A stretch of DNA of 64,000 bases, from the NCBI GenBank assembly GCA_000827265.1, contig KN834788.1, positions 408,889 to 472,888 on the forward strand, written 5' to 3'. Positions 35,334-45,890 of the stretch are shown here, piece after piece. The position numbers and the translations under genes were made by a program. Source of the DNA: Collybiopsis luxurians FD-317 M1 (taxonomy: Eukaryota > Basidiomycota > Agaricomycetes > Agaricales > Omphalotaceae). The stretch's first letter is position 1, and each line of letters begins with the position of its first letter. The notes under the pieces are model-generated. The model was given only the letters and a program-made list of their open reading frames with translations. It was not told the origin of the DNA and made no database searches.

Positions 35334-35918
35334 TGTGCTGGTTGGGCTCAGTGCCCCGAGACCCTTAAGCCAGGCCCTATTCAGCTCTAGCTGGGCCCCA
35401 GCCTTGCTGAGGGCTCAAGAGGGCTCACATCCCAGCTCATAATTTCCAGAGGCCATGTGCTGGGTTCTCAGCCGGTGCTTATTAATGGGTACGAATAGCT
35501 TTGATATATGTAGCAATTCATCGAGGTGTACAGTTAATGACTCATACCGCATCTACAGATGCCCAGTGAAAATTATTATTCACAAATAAATAAATGATCG
35601 TGGCAAATTCCAGCGCCATCATCCAGACTGACTAATTGCTCTAATGGTGCCGAGCTTCTTCCTTCTTAGAAAAGCTGTTCACATGTCTAACAAGCAAAGG
35701 AGAAGATTGAACGTTGAAACAAAGGTAAAGCAATGAATGAGATGATGTTGCGTGAAGATATTTCATTATTTAGTACCGATTCATTATGAACTTCCAAGCC
35801 AGGGCTTGACCTTGAGCCAGACCTCAGCCGGCCCCCGGCCGTTAAATAGGGCCTGGCTTGAGATTTAGATGAGCCCTGGCCGGGGCCTCTGAGCCAAGCC
35901 CCAACCGGCACATCACTA
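35328..35918. mobile_element. hAT-type MITE, ~590 bp
   Basis: Inverted ends TAGTGATGTGC(T/C)GGTTGGG face each other at 35328 and 35918. The flanks TTCTAAGT and TTCTGAAC look like a decayed 8-bp duplication of TTCTGAG-like sequence found at the empty site in unit 2 (43139). The interior is rich in GGGCT/AGCCC and GCCAGGCCC repeats in opposite orientation at the two ends. No ORF. Older than the element at 3411, judging by divergence. Confidence 0.8.
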
Positions 35919-36252
35919 TTCTGAACTAACTTCTTCAACTATATGGTGGGTAACACGGATATGATGAATTCTGTACAGTTTCCACTATCCAAGACTGCTT
36001 CGAGATCAACTGTAATTCGGGCCATAAACAAATAACTCTAAATCATGTGTATATATCTTGTAAACAGGCTATAGATATATATTTCAGTCTTTTCAGATTT
36101 TATGTGCGGTACAACAGTAAGATAGCTTGGAAAATATGACAGTGTAATGTTGCACAATTCTGTAGGTATTTCACTACGGCTAATCCCTTTGAATTTCTCC
36201 CAGGAGTTTATTCCAGAGTATTCCTTCCAGTGTTAGGGTAATCCATAGCATT

Positions 36253-37542
36253 TCAATTTTGGCCTACACCATGAGAGCCTTCTGCAGTCTGGTTGATATA
36301 AAATGATTCAATTAAGGGAGCCCTTTCACTGTTAACCAGAATGACAACTGCAATAGGATACCAGGCCTAGAAAGTTTTTTTCTGAGTCAAAGAAGTCCAC
36401 AAAGAAGGATTGAGACTCACAGAAGTAAGGATATATATAGAAGTAGTGATATCATAAATTAGAGAAAAGTTAAAACTATCTGGAGGTCCATATAGATCCA
36501 TCAGGGTAAAAATGGTAAAAAAAACCTGTATGGTACAATATATGGCTCCAGATTCAACCAATAGAAGTAGAACATTCTGAACTCTAGTTTTCTTGTGAAA
36601 GGCAGCTTCTTTCATTGTTTGATGGTGATTCCTGTACATGGTAAATAGAAGGGCTGGAAAATATGGCCAAAGATTTTAAAGCACTTACCATGCTTCCCAT
36701 GCAATCAGGCTTGTTGCAAACAAATTCACCCCCAGCGAAATGATAACTGATGACCAGTCCAAAACTGTGCTTGAGTTCAATGTAGTTACATCTATCTCGA
36801 TGTCATCCAAGACGCCATCTGCGATATTAATTGCTGTATTGTAAAGTGTTTCGTGAGCCTGCTATTTATATCTACATTCTTACTCACCGATATTTATAAC
36901 CATAAGAAGTATAAGAACAACCTTCCAAAGTCCTCCCCGTTGAAACAATACCCATGCTCTCCAGACTACAATCAGATCACTCAGAAACATCTGGATAAAG
37001 TAATGATCAAGTTATTTAATGAAGAATGAACTTATCCAACTTACCGAAATTGTTATATTCCAGGTATCTAGATATTTCACTGCCAAAGGTTTCTTGTTCG
37101 CGCTTTGGTCAATTTTTTCCTGCACTCCTAGCTTTATTCCGACGAAATCAAGGTGGTCAAATAGTAGCGGAATTGCCGCATTGACGAAGGTGCTCCAAGT
37201 TAAGGTGATAAATGCAGCAGTCAAGCAGATAAGCAAAGCAATTCTGGAATAGGTCCATGATTTGGTTCTATTAGGGTATCACCACCAAACAGACATCTGA
37301 GTGGATAATCTTAGAATCCACATCAAGATTACTTACATCAAGATGCGAGTGGCAATAATTATCCCTAGCATAGAGATACCTGGGCAGAATTGAGATAAAG
37401 GAAATAAATTTTGTTGCACCCAATGAAGGTATATCAGACATTACTTACCGAATCCGGTAACCGATATTATGACTAATGGGATTGTTTTATCATAGATAGA
37501 TATAGCGAAAGTGGAAATCGTCTGCTGCTCTTGGGGAGTCAT
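36253..37542 (-). CDS. Seven-transmembrane protein, family member G2 (unit 1)
   Basis: Seven exons, all GT-AG and in frame: 37542-37449, 37379-37337, 37267-37045, 36990-36888, 36833-36689, 36631-36421, 36366-36253; 310 residues. It begins MTPQEQQTISTFAIS and runs straight into a first helix (IPLVIISVTGFGISMLG). Further helices include RIALLICLTAAFITLTW, VVLILLMVINI, VIISLGVNLFATSLIAW, RVQNVLLLLVESGAIYC and a last AWYPIAVVILV. A conserved WRAWVLFQRGG follows helix 3, and a basic HHQTMKEAAFHKKTR loop precedes helix 6. This is a basidiomycete receptor-like 7TM family of unknown ligand; I cannot give it a DUF number. It is intact although its unit neighbours are dead. Confidence 0.9.
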
Positions 37543-38159
37543 GATACTTAGGCGGGTGAAAAGCACTATAGTTTAGGTCTTTATTGCATCTCTTTTATAG
37601 ATCACAACGCACACAGGGCTTTGGTTTCGGAAGTAGTATTTACCCACTGAAGCCCGAACAAGCCTGGCATGCAGTACAACGAAGATGATTGAGCCACAAG
37701 TTTTTCTGTCAAGGAACACATTATGCAGGATCCTTCGAGTCGAATTGAGCCTGGAGGCCGATATTAATTTCTGGCATGTCTGTTTCACTTTTATTAACAG
37801 GAAGCATGTACAACTAGCTAATTCACGATAGATGCATCAATAATGTTGTTTGTGAGAGGAATGAAATGAAAAAAAAAAAAGAGAGCAAGAGATGTTATCA
37901 TTGAGACCCAATCACCAGCCAAGCCACTGAAAGCTGAGATAGTCAGTATAAACGGTCATTTGGAATTTGCAATAGGCGTTTGTTATTCTGAAGACCGAGC
38001 GAGATCACTATTACTAACTGAAGCCTACGATGCTATCAGTATAAGGCCTCAAGGAAGCACGGGCTGATTGGAGGATAAGAAATTAGAGTAGTAGTGCTGA
38101 CCATTATCCGCAAGCTCCAGCCTGATTTGAATTGAGACATAGGCTAGACGCAAAGTAAT
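37543..38159. other. Non-coding block shared by both tandem units
   Basis: Upstream of G2; it aligns loosely with 44975-45612 upstream of G3 and presumably holds the promoter. No ORF of note. Confidence 0.5.
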
Positions 38160-38480
38160 GACTCGGGACGACAGCATTTGTCGTTTACGCCAACTGTCTG
38201 ATCTGGCAAGCTTACTCAGCCATACAGCAGCGTGCTACGGGCCACCACCATCAACTTCGAAGAATCAAGGGACTTGCCTAGGAACGAACAAACCGTTAAT
38301 CAAAAACCCCTCTGGTACGTCTCCTTTAGTACTCATGTACAAGCTCATGAGCAATGACTAGAATGAGCCGAATATGTGTCGTGTCCCATTCATCCAACTC
38401 CCAAGAGTTGAGTCACATGTAATGGAAGGGCTTTCGGTTGTTATGTACCAAATAATTCAATCTGTCCTTCATGTACACGG
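38160..38480 (-). pseudogene. Aminopeptidase P remnant (3' half), unit 1
   Basis: The plus strand at 38290-38400 resembles the plus strand of the intact aminopeptidase gene at 7470-7560: AACCCCT(C/G), then a region ending GAGCCGAATATGTGTCGTGTCCC, matching the antisense of the GTGHGFGS metal-ligand exon. CAAATAATTCAA(G/T)C(C/T) of the next exon follows at 38448. It is full of stops. The matching remnant in unit 2 is at 45613-45890. Confidence 0.6.
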
Positions 38481-40087
38481 AATGCCAATGAGGAATGAGG
38501 CGCGGCTATGTAATTGAGTATATATACTTCTTCACAGATATGACTTGTGACTTACATTCTTATCATCAGCAATAGCCGAAATTAAATTCTTTAGAGCTTG
38601 TCTTTTCATATATTTTTGGTTTCAGTAATTCCAACGTAGCCGGACAACGCGAAGAGGTGAGAAATGTCAACACACAGCCCTTTCATATCAATGTCCTAGA
38701 GTTGACCTAGATTTAATATTTTCATAAAAAAAAAGTTCGTGTGAGGGCATTTCTGAACCTTCTTCCTCGAACATTTCTGTACACTTAATTGCCGAATCAT
38801 GTTTGTTATGTCAGTTATAATCCTTTGAGCCCAATCGGTGAATTTATCAGAAATTCAGTCTTCTACATGAACGAGGATGGGGGAAACCGCATGTCCCCAA
38901 CCGCTTCAGAAAGTGCCGGTTCGGGTATGTATCAACTCCCCAAACTAAAGATCAGGACGTCTGTTCAGTATGTCTCAAGGTTGAGCGATCGCACGAAGAA
39001 CTGCAAAATGAAAGCAAAATAGCACATCGATAGTAAATGAACATTCGTTCGGTGGGGGAGGATATAATGGGGAAACCAACGTCCAAGTAGACTCGGGCCT
39101 GGCCGCCTGGGAAACGGAGTACACGTTTGTGCATTCCATTTTCGGCACGTAACCAAACCTTACCGTCGCTATCTTCGGAAGCTTTCAGATTACGGACGGT
39201 CACCGAGTGCTTGGTAGCTGGATGATTCGCCAACGCAGTGTTTGAAGGTATTACTCGGCTTTGTCGCTAATCGAACACTCCCGTCTTTCCATCTTGCTAT
39301 CATTGTTCTAGTTCACTTCTAATCTACCACCATCTCAAACCTTGAGGACTCGGAAATGCGAGATTAAATATCAGTCAGCTTAACTTTGACACAACTAGTA
39401 TACGACAAATACGAAACCACCTAAACACACATAAACACAACTGCTGAGATGATACAACTGGGTCTAGCTACGGATGTGCAATTGGTGACAGTATCCAGCA
39501 AAAGAGAACAGAGGTTGATGTAGAGTGGTTTGCAAACGTGCTTCGAATAATAACTGGGCTTTCGATCAGTTATCGGTCAACGACGAAGGTACTGCTCTAG
39601 GTACGGCAATCTTTTCCTGGTGAAAACGGCACTGACGGGAATTTTTTTTACTTGGGTTCTGCTACTAGTCAACATTTGTCCGGTAGACTCTGCATGTCTA
39701 GCTGCTGCCTCGACCTGAGGAGTGGATCCAAATTTACAGCCAACTCTATCCCAAATGGAAACGATAGGATATCATAGGATATGATCGAAGCCGGGGGGGA
39801 AGGGGACATCCAAAACATCAGATTGAATGGCTGGCCTTGCGTTTCGAGCGTTCTTCTTCACCTTGTCAGATTCTGAGGTTATTGATGTAGGAATATTGCT
39901 TGAATCCTGACCCGCTGAATCGGTATAGGCTTGAAAAGGCCACTATCGTCTGCATCAAGCTTGTCATCCGTTCGAATTTCAGCTCGTTTGTCAAGATAAT
40001 CCAGGAAGGTCATTTCGTTCGAGCAGTTCAATTTACTCCCGTTTTGAATCTGGGATTCTCCGAACACGACCGACGTACTATCAGTTG
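38481..40087. other. Non-coding block shared by both tandem units
   Basis: Several sub-blocks match unit 2: 38780-38850 with 46220-46260; 39010-39080 with 46480-46545; 39255-39370 with 48455-48570; 39575-40100 with 49075-49620. A minus ORF at 38952-39233 (TVRNLKASEDSDGKVWLRAEN) looks protein-like, but I cannot place it. Confidence 0.55.
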
Positions 40088-40500
40088 ATTTTGGCAAGTT
40101 TTGGGTAGAAGGACGAGATTATGCCAATCATTGGACGTTCTTCAGCATTGGGATAGAGTAAGGAGAAGGAGGTTTGATAATTTCATTTTCATGCGTATGT
40201 CATGAACTCAGAATCGATGTAGATCACTATTTCACCGCAAATGATATACCGTTTTGCTCGTCCTCGTGCACTTTAGGTGCACCGTGCATTGAGCACCCGA
40301 TAGTCATCCAAAAAAAAAGCCCTGTTGGACTGCTTAAGGACAACGTAGCTTCGACATGGTTGGATACGACATTCCCAAATCCAAAGCTATACTTTAGTTT
40401 CAGAGATTTGTCGAAAGGCAAAGCGTTTCATGGCCTAGCACCTGGCCTGAGCACAGTCTCATTGGATGTATTGTGCCAAAAGAGGTTCTGTAAAAGGACG
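40088..40500 (+). pseudogene. Aminopeptidase P remnant (5' half), unit 1
   Basis: The translation FGKFWVEGRDYANHWTFF corresponds to [18 protein letters not shown] of the intact enzyme. DVDHYFTAND matches DYYFAANIV, and SKGKAFHGLA matches [11 protein letters not shown]. Frames change between pieces. It lies on the strand opposite to the 3'-half remnant at 38160-38480, so the ancestral copy was broken and inverted before both units formed. Confidence 0.75.
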
Positions 40501-41190
40501 AAAAATTTAGGTGTTCGGTCGTAATAGATGATTAGATCTCTTCCCAAATGGCGGATTAACGGGATAAAGGAAGGAGGTCGTTATCAGCATTAATCGATAC
40601 TGAATTCGCAAGTCCCGGCTGAAAACAGGGCGAATAGAGGTATTGCAACTGTAAATTCCACTACATTATCCGTCGAGGAACAACCGCCCTCGCAACCAAT
40701 CGGACAGTGCAGGTCCATGGCCAACCGTAAAACCTTCTCGGAGCTAGTTTGACTAGCTTGTTCGTCTTCCTCTCCCTGAGAAGTATTCTACGATGTTATC
40801 GATTTAATAGATGGATCCAGATTAACCCAATACGTATCCCAAGGAGATAACCATGCACGAGTTTGCATTTCATGCTATAACGTGTATGATGAACATGACA
40901 TGAAGTTAGAACAATGAATGAAAGAGGGCATGGGACATAGAACTTCCTTCCATTTGTATATCGTTGAAATCACTATTCAGTAAAGCAACAGCGTCGAATT
41001 TAGAACCCCAATTATCCTAATGGTCTCAGGCTGGTTATTGTCCGCCAAACGGTCAATTGTAATCGATGCTATTTCATCGCACACTCGAACGAGGCGGCTG
41101 TCGCTTCTACGTTACTTCTCACGTTTATCAAGATGAATGTATCTGTTTTTATAAGGACCTAAACCAAATGTCCTTGACCAATCGTCCACA
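40501..41190. other. Junction between tandem units and upstream region of the reductase gene
   Basis: 40500-40790 has no match elsewhere in the window. From about 40795 (ATAGATGGATCC) the sequence aligns with 32208 onward, marking the start of unit 2. The empty target site of the large hAT-like element is at about 40967. Confidence 0.6.
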
Positions 41191-43142
41191 ATGGCTACTA
41201 GTACCGGCCCCGTTGCGTGCAAAGCCATCGAAGCAACCATGAAGAGAACTGGTGAGTTGTGTAATCCTCGCAGTCATTATTGCCTGATAACCCTGCAACA
41301 GGCATGGACTGCAAGGCCATAGCTGCGAGGGCCAAGATGACAGAGGAAGAAGTTGAGCTACGTAAGGTCTCATCTTTCGTTACCCTACTTAGTTTACCAC
41401 TTCCACATAGTCTGCACTGGAACGTGTAAACCTACGCCGGAGCAATACGATGCAATCTCCAAAGCCGTCGACCTTTCCAATCAGAGATGTGTAAGTTTCC
41501 CATCTCCATACCATCTTGTTGTTTGATACGAATTAGACTAAGGCCATCAACTGTCCGGCCCTACCAGTAAATGCCAATGGAAACCCCAGGCCAGGAGATG
41601 AACCCATCCCCGATTGGCAGGCTGATTATATCGAGGCCTGTTAGTGATGTTTTTGATTTTATCGGGTCGACCATAACAAACCATCTCTTTCCTTAGTCCA
41701 TATTCTTGACCATGACAATCATATACATGAAAGGGCTCTCAGTTGCAACAAGTCTTGCCCAGATTCACCCGGCTTGAAGTATCCTTTCACCTGGCTTAAA
41801 CTAAAGAATGTCGTCAAGTTTACAGAAAACACGTCGAGGTGCATCTTTGACTCTCTTCCCAATCAATTTTCTTATTCCTTCAATTCAGGTTTGACTTTGC
41901 ATTCGATAATCCGGATTTGGTCTCCAACGCTCCTGTCTCCTCCACCTGCGTTGTCGTCTCACCTAGCGAGAAGCCGTTATGGGAGGATGACTTTAGGCCA
42001 GTCCGAATCGCAGTGCACAAAGACAATCCGGCCGGAATACCTCAAGTGAAAGAGGTGGATGGAAGAATGTTCCCTCCTGTGTTCCGTGCATACACACCCG
42101 TTACTACACGAGACTCCCCTGGTATCTTGTCTTTCGTTGTCAAAAAGAAGCCAGGCAAAAGGGGTAATGATGGAACAGAGCACCGACGTGGCCTAATGTC
42201 TAACTACATTCATGAGCTGAAGGTATCTTTATCTCAATTATTTTCGAAGAACTGAAATCATTTTGTTCTTGTATTTTTTTTCCCTTTGGATAGATTGGGG
42301 AGAGACTTGGGATCAAGGGATACCTTCAATCTGTTCCTTCAAAGCTCCCTTATAAAAGTGTATAACTTGGCATGCTTAGCACTCCCGATAACTTACCTGT
42401 GTACATACAGTCAATGCCTATGAAACCGTTATTTTGATTGCTGGCGGAACAGGAATGTGCGTCTCTGCCCTCCTTTATAGCTTTCCGAACTTCACTTGGT
42501 AATGACCAAATCCTCAGCGCTCCTCTTGTCCAAATTCTTGAGTATTCTCTCAAATCCCAGAATCCAATTAACAGAACCAGATTCATCCTTCTCAATGGGA
42601 ACAGAACAGAGAAGGATATTTTCATGCGTGATGAGCTAGAAACATATCAAAATGACTATCCTGATTACTTTAAATACATCCATGTTCTCTCTGGCCGTGC
42701 TCCTACAGATTGGGATGGTGCGTTGGCGTATCTGACCGCAGATGAGCTACTACAGAATTATACTGACCTTGCTTCAGGAGAGACCGGTCGTATCAATGCC
42801 GAAATCATTCGAAGATACGCTCCATCACCACAGGACGTTGTTGCGACCAATCTCCGAATCAAATTTTTCGTTTCTGGTAGGCATAAGATCTCTGATCGAC
42901 AGCTAATTCAAAAAATCTTCACTCATCATTGGTGAATGCCTTTAGGCCCCCCCTCTATGCTCGCAGCAATTGCTGGACCGAAAGTAGGTAATAGACCCAA
43001 TGGGTATACGGGACAAGGGAAGCTCCAGGGTGCATTGAAAGAGCTTGGATATACCGAGAAGCAGGTTTGTTCCCATGGTATCTTTTCAATTTGGATTTTC
43101 TTGGTTGAGCGATTTGGGTATATCCAGGTTCATAAATTCTGA
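41191..43142 (+). CDS. NADH-cytochrome b5 reductase-like flavoprotein with N-terminal extension
   Basis: Eleven exons in frame, 458 residues: 41191-41251, 41302-41361, 41411-41490, 41543-41639, 41697-41838, 41889-42222, 42294-42357, 42411-42456, 42518-42876, 42946-43064, 43128-43142. Residues 1 to about 110 are a non-standard N-terminus: a helix-turn-helix-like CKAIAARAKMTEEEVEL, LCTGTCKPTPEQYDAISKAV, then a Pro/Cys linker. The rest is the ferredoxin-reductase fold: RAYTPVT (FAD phosphate), MSNYIHELKIGERLGIKG, AGGTGIAPLVQILEY (NADH), LLNGNRTEKDIFMRDEL, and GPPSMLAAIAGPK, ending LKELGYTEKQVHKF. Typical members pass electrons from NADH to cytochrome b5. The usual CG(P)PPM motif reads SGPPSM (Cys to Ser). 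No mitochondrial presequence is evident. Expression and cofactor use are inferred. The N-terminal joins are GT-AG and in frame, but the fusion should be confirmed by RNA. Confidence 0.88.
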
Positions 43143-43635
43143 GCCATGGCTGTTAGTTCTACTTGGCCTTAGTGTTTTAACTGTATGATAGGCGGAGCGG
43201 ATATGATGGCTTCTGTACAGTTTCTACTTTCTAGGGCTGCCTTCGGACAGAAATAAATACATAATTCACATGTAAAGAAGGTTATGACCTATACTGCACC
43301 ATTTCGATCAGGTCAGCAATCACGGCCAATTTCCAGAGACCCCGCCAATAACTTTCTTTTGATTTTTGAATTTTTTAATTTTTTAATTATTTTTTTGGGC
43401 GCTAATCATGGGAATTTGCCAAACTGATTGAAATGGTATAGTACATCACTTTAATAGCCGTCATGGTCTCGGCTTACAGGAGACTAGACTGTTGTAAAAT
43501 GTCATAGTATTTATGTGCCAGTACAGCAGTAGGATTGCTTGAAAATGTGACAGTGTAAGTAATGTTACCCAAATTCTATAGGTATTTTTTGGGTATTTTA
43601 CCGCGGCTAATGTGTTTGAATTTGCTACCCGAAGT
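43143..43635. other. Intergenic between reductase and 7TM gene G3
   Basis: Convergent 3' flanks. It contains a foldback element (about 43296-43445); apart from that, only sequence homologous to 35935-36250 of unit 1. Confidence 0.6.
43296..43445. mobile_element. ~150 bp foldback MITE, present only in unit 2
   Basis: The ends are imperfect inverted repeats: ACCATTTCGATCAGGT on the left and the complement of ACTGATTGAAATGGT on the right, enclosing an AT-rich core. The equivalent position of unit 1 (about 36045) lacks it. TA dinucleotides at both ends would fit a Tc1/mariner-type target, but the duplication is not clear. Confidence 0.55.
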
Positions 43636-44974
43636 TCATTCCAAGGAGTTCATTCCAGTGTCGGAGTGAACAATAATGCTATCATAGCCATCCACATGAG
43701 AGTCTTCCGCAGTCTGATCGATATGAAAGGATTCAATTATAGGAGCCCTTTCACGGTTAACCAGAATGACAACTGCAATAGGATACCAGGCCTAGAAAGT
43801 TTTTTCTGAGTTGAGCAAGTCCTCAGCAAAGGAACAAGACTCACAGAAGCAAGGATAAATACAGATGTAGTGATCTCATATATTAGAGAAAAGTTAGTAA
43901 AGCCATCTGGAGGTCCATACATATCCATCAGGGTGAAAATGCTAAAAAAGACCTGTACAATACAATATATAGCTCCAGATTCAACCAGTAGAAGTAGAAT
44001 ATTCTGAACCCTAGTTTTCTTGCGGAAGGCAGCTTCCTTCAATGTTTGATGGTGATACCTTTACATGGTCAATTTTCGGGGTTGGAAAACTCTGGCCAAA
44101 AAAATTAGAGCACTTACCATGCCTCCCATGCAATCAGACCTGTTGCAAACAAGTTCACCACCAGCGAAATGATAACTGATAACCAGTTCAAAACTGTGCT
44201 GGCATTGAATGTTGTTAATTCCATGTCAATATCATCCAGGATGCCATCTGCAAAATTAATTGCTATATTGTGACATAAAAAGAATTAAGTGAGCCTGCCA
44301 TCATTTACGTTCACATCCAAACTCACCGGTACTTATAATCATGAGAAATATAAGAGTAACCTTCCAGAGCCCTCCCCGTTGAAACAATATCCATGTTCTC
44401 CAGACTAAAATTATATCACTCAGGAACATCTGAATTAAGTGATGAAGTTATTTAGTTAAGAATGTTCTATAATCTCTTTAACTTACCGAAATTGTTATAT
44501 TCCAGGTATCTAGATAATTGATTGGCAACCTTTTACTGTTTGCAATCTGAGAGATTTTTTCCCAGTGCACCCCTGGCTTTATTATATCGAAATAAAAGTG
44601 GTCCATTAGTAGCGGAAGTGCCGCATTGACAAAGGTGCTCCAAGTCAAGGTAATGAATCCAACAATCAGGCAGATAAGCAAAGCAATTCTGGAATAGGTC
44701 CATGATTTGGTCCTATTGGAATGCCATAACCAAACAGACATCTAAGCGGACATTCTTAGAATCGACACTGAGACTACTTGCATCAGGAGGTGAGTAGCAA
44801 TAATTAGTCCCGGAATAGAAATACCTAGAAAATTCAAGATAAAGAAATAGATTCTTCTGTCTGATGGATGCATTACATACCGAATCCGGTTACCGATACT
44901 ATGACTAATGGTATCATTTCCTCATAGATGGTCGTGGCATAACTGGAGATGTTCTGTTGCTCTTGGGGAGTCAT
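43636..44974 (-). CDS. Seven-transmembrane protein, family member G3 (unit 2)
   Basis: Seven exons in frame, 326 residues: 44974-44881, 44824-44782, 44712-44487, 44429-44327, 44262-44118, 44058-43845, 43791-43636. Exon lengths match G2 and G4 almost exactly. It begins MTPQEQQNISSYATT. Helices include IPLVIVSVTGFGISIPG, RIALLICLIVGFITLTW, VTLIFLMIIST, VIISLVVNLFATGLIAW and RVQNILLLLVESGAIYC, with WRTWILFQRGG after helix 3. The C-terminal tail is longer than in G2 (DGYDSIIVHSDTGMNSLE). The exon 2 donor is GC (GCAAGT), a usable GC-AG intron. Tandem paralogue of G2; both remain open. Confidence 0.9.
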
Positions 44975-45612
44975 GAATACTGAGGGTGAAAAGTGCTATG
45001 TCTAGTGTTTTAAACCCACCTCTCTTATGTATTTCAGTGCACACAGGTCCATCGTACTTGTTAACATGAAGATTGGAACTTGAAAATGATATTTGCTCAC
45101 TGAGGTCCGTACAAGCCCGGTATTCAGCACAACAAAGTCACCAGTCTCCTGTCAAGGAATGCGTCAAAATGAGTCTAGGACCCGGATATTAATTTTTGTA
45201 ACATGTGGATTACTTCGATTAATAGTAAGTATGTTTAACTAGACAAGGACCGAAATTAGCCAATTGATCAATGATTACGGTGATCTTATCTGTGAGATCA
45301 AGAAAAAAAACGAGAATAAGAGATGAAAGTTCCAAAAAAAAATTAAATAAATAAATCATGTCCGACAGAACCATCGATCAAGCCACTAGAATCTGAGATA
45401 GTTGCCGTAGTCGCTCATTTAGATCTGCAATTGGGGATGAGGCATTTGTTGTTGATAAGGTATGGAGCAAATCCTATATTAAGCAAAGATCCACCGGCTA
45501 GTAGGAGGGCTGGAGATAAGAGATTAGTAGTACGAACGTTTGAGTCCTAACGCTCGACCATTGTTACAAACACTCCTCAACCGACCTGTCTGAATTGGAA
45601 ATATTCAAGACG
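44975..45612. other. Non-coding block upstream of G3
   Basis: Homologous to 37543-38159 in unit 1. Likely G3 promoter; no gene seen. Confidence 0.5.
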
Positions 45613-45890
45613 CATCCACCGGACGACAGTAAGTATTCGCCGTTTACGCAAACTGTGTGACCAGGCAAACTTACACAGCCACGTTGCAGCCACGCGTCAG
45701 CGTGCTACGGGTCATCGCAATCAATTCCGAGGAATCAGGGAACATGCCTAGGAACGAGACGTTATATACAGGCTCATAAGCAATGACTCCAATGAGTCGA
45801 ATACATTTGTGTGGCCAAGAGTCACATTTCATGGAATAGCCTGAATAATTCAATCCATCCTTCATGACACATGTACAGGGTATGAGGTGG
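45613..45890 (-). pseudogene. Aminopeptidase P remnant (3' half), unit 2
   Basis: Counterpart of 38160-38480: shared CCGTTTACGC, GCGTGCTACGGG, ATGCCTAGGAACGA and CAATGA(C)T phrases, and AATAATTCAATCC as in the intact gene. Even more reduced than in unit 1. Assigned by synteny with unit 1 more than by its own coding signal. Confidence 0.5.

Larger units (their letters stand above)
32208..40470. repeat. Tandem segmental duplication, unit 1
   Basis: The same order of homologous blocks occurs in unit 2 (40795-50300): an upstream block with the motif ATAGATGGA(C/T)CC; a cytochrome b5 reductase gene; a minus-strand 7TM gene; aminopeptidase P remnants; and long non-coding blocks sharing phrases such as CCCGTCTTTCCATCTTGCTA (39270s / 48480s) and GTCAACGACGAA (39580s / 49080s). 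Divergence is substantial. Unit 1 has private insertions at 32382-34370 and 35328-35918. Confidence 0.9.

Noticed and set aside
41191..41644. Separate small gene ending at the TAG just after 41640
   Set aside because: A GT-AG intron 41640-41696 removes the stop and joins the reductase exons in frame. The fusion is preferred, but flagged for RNA confirmation.
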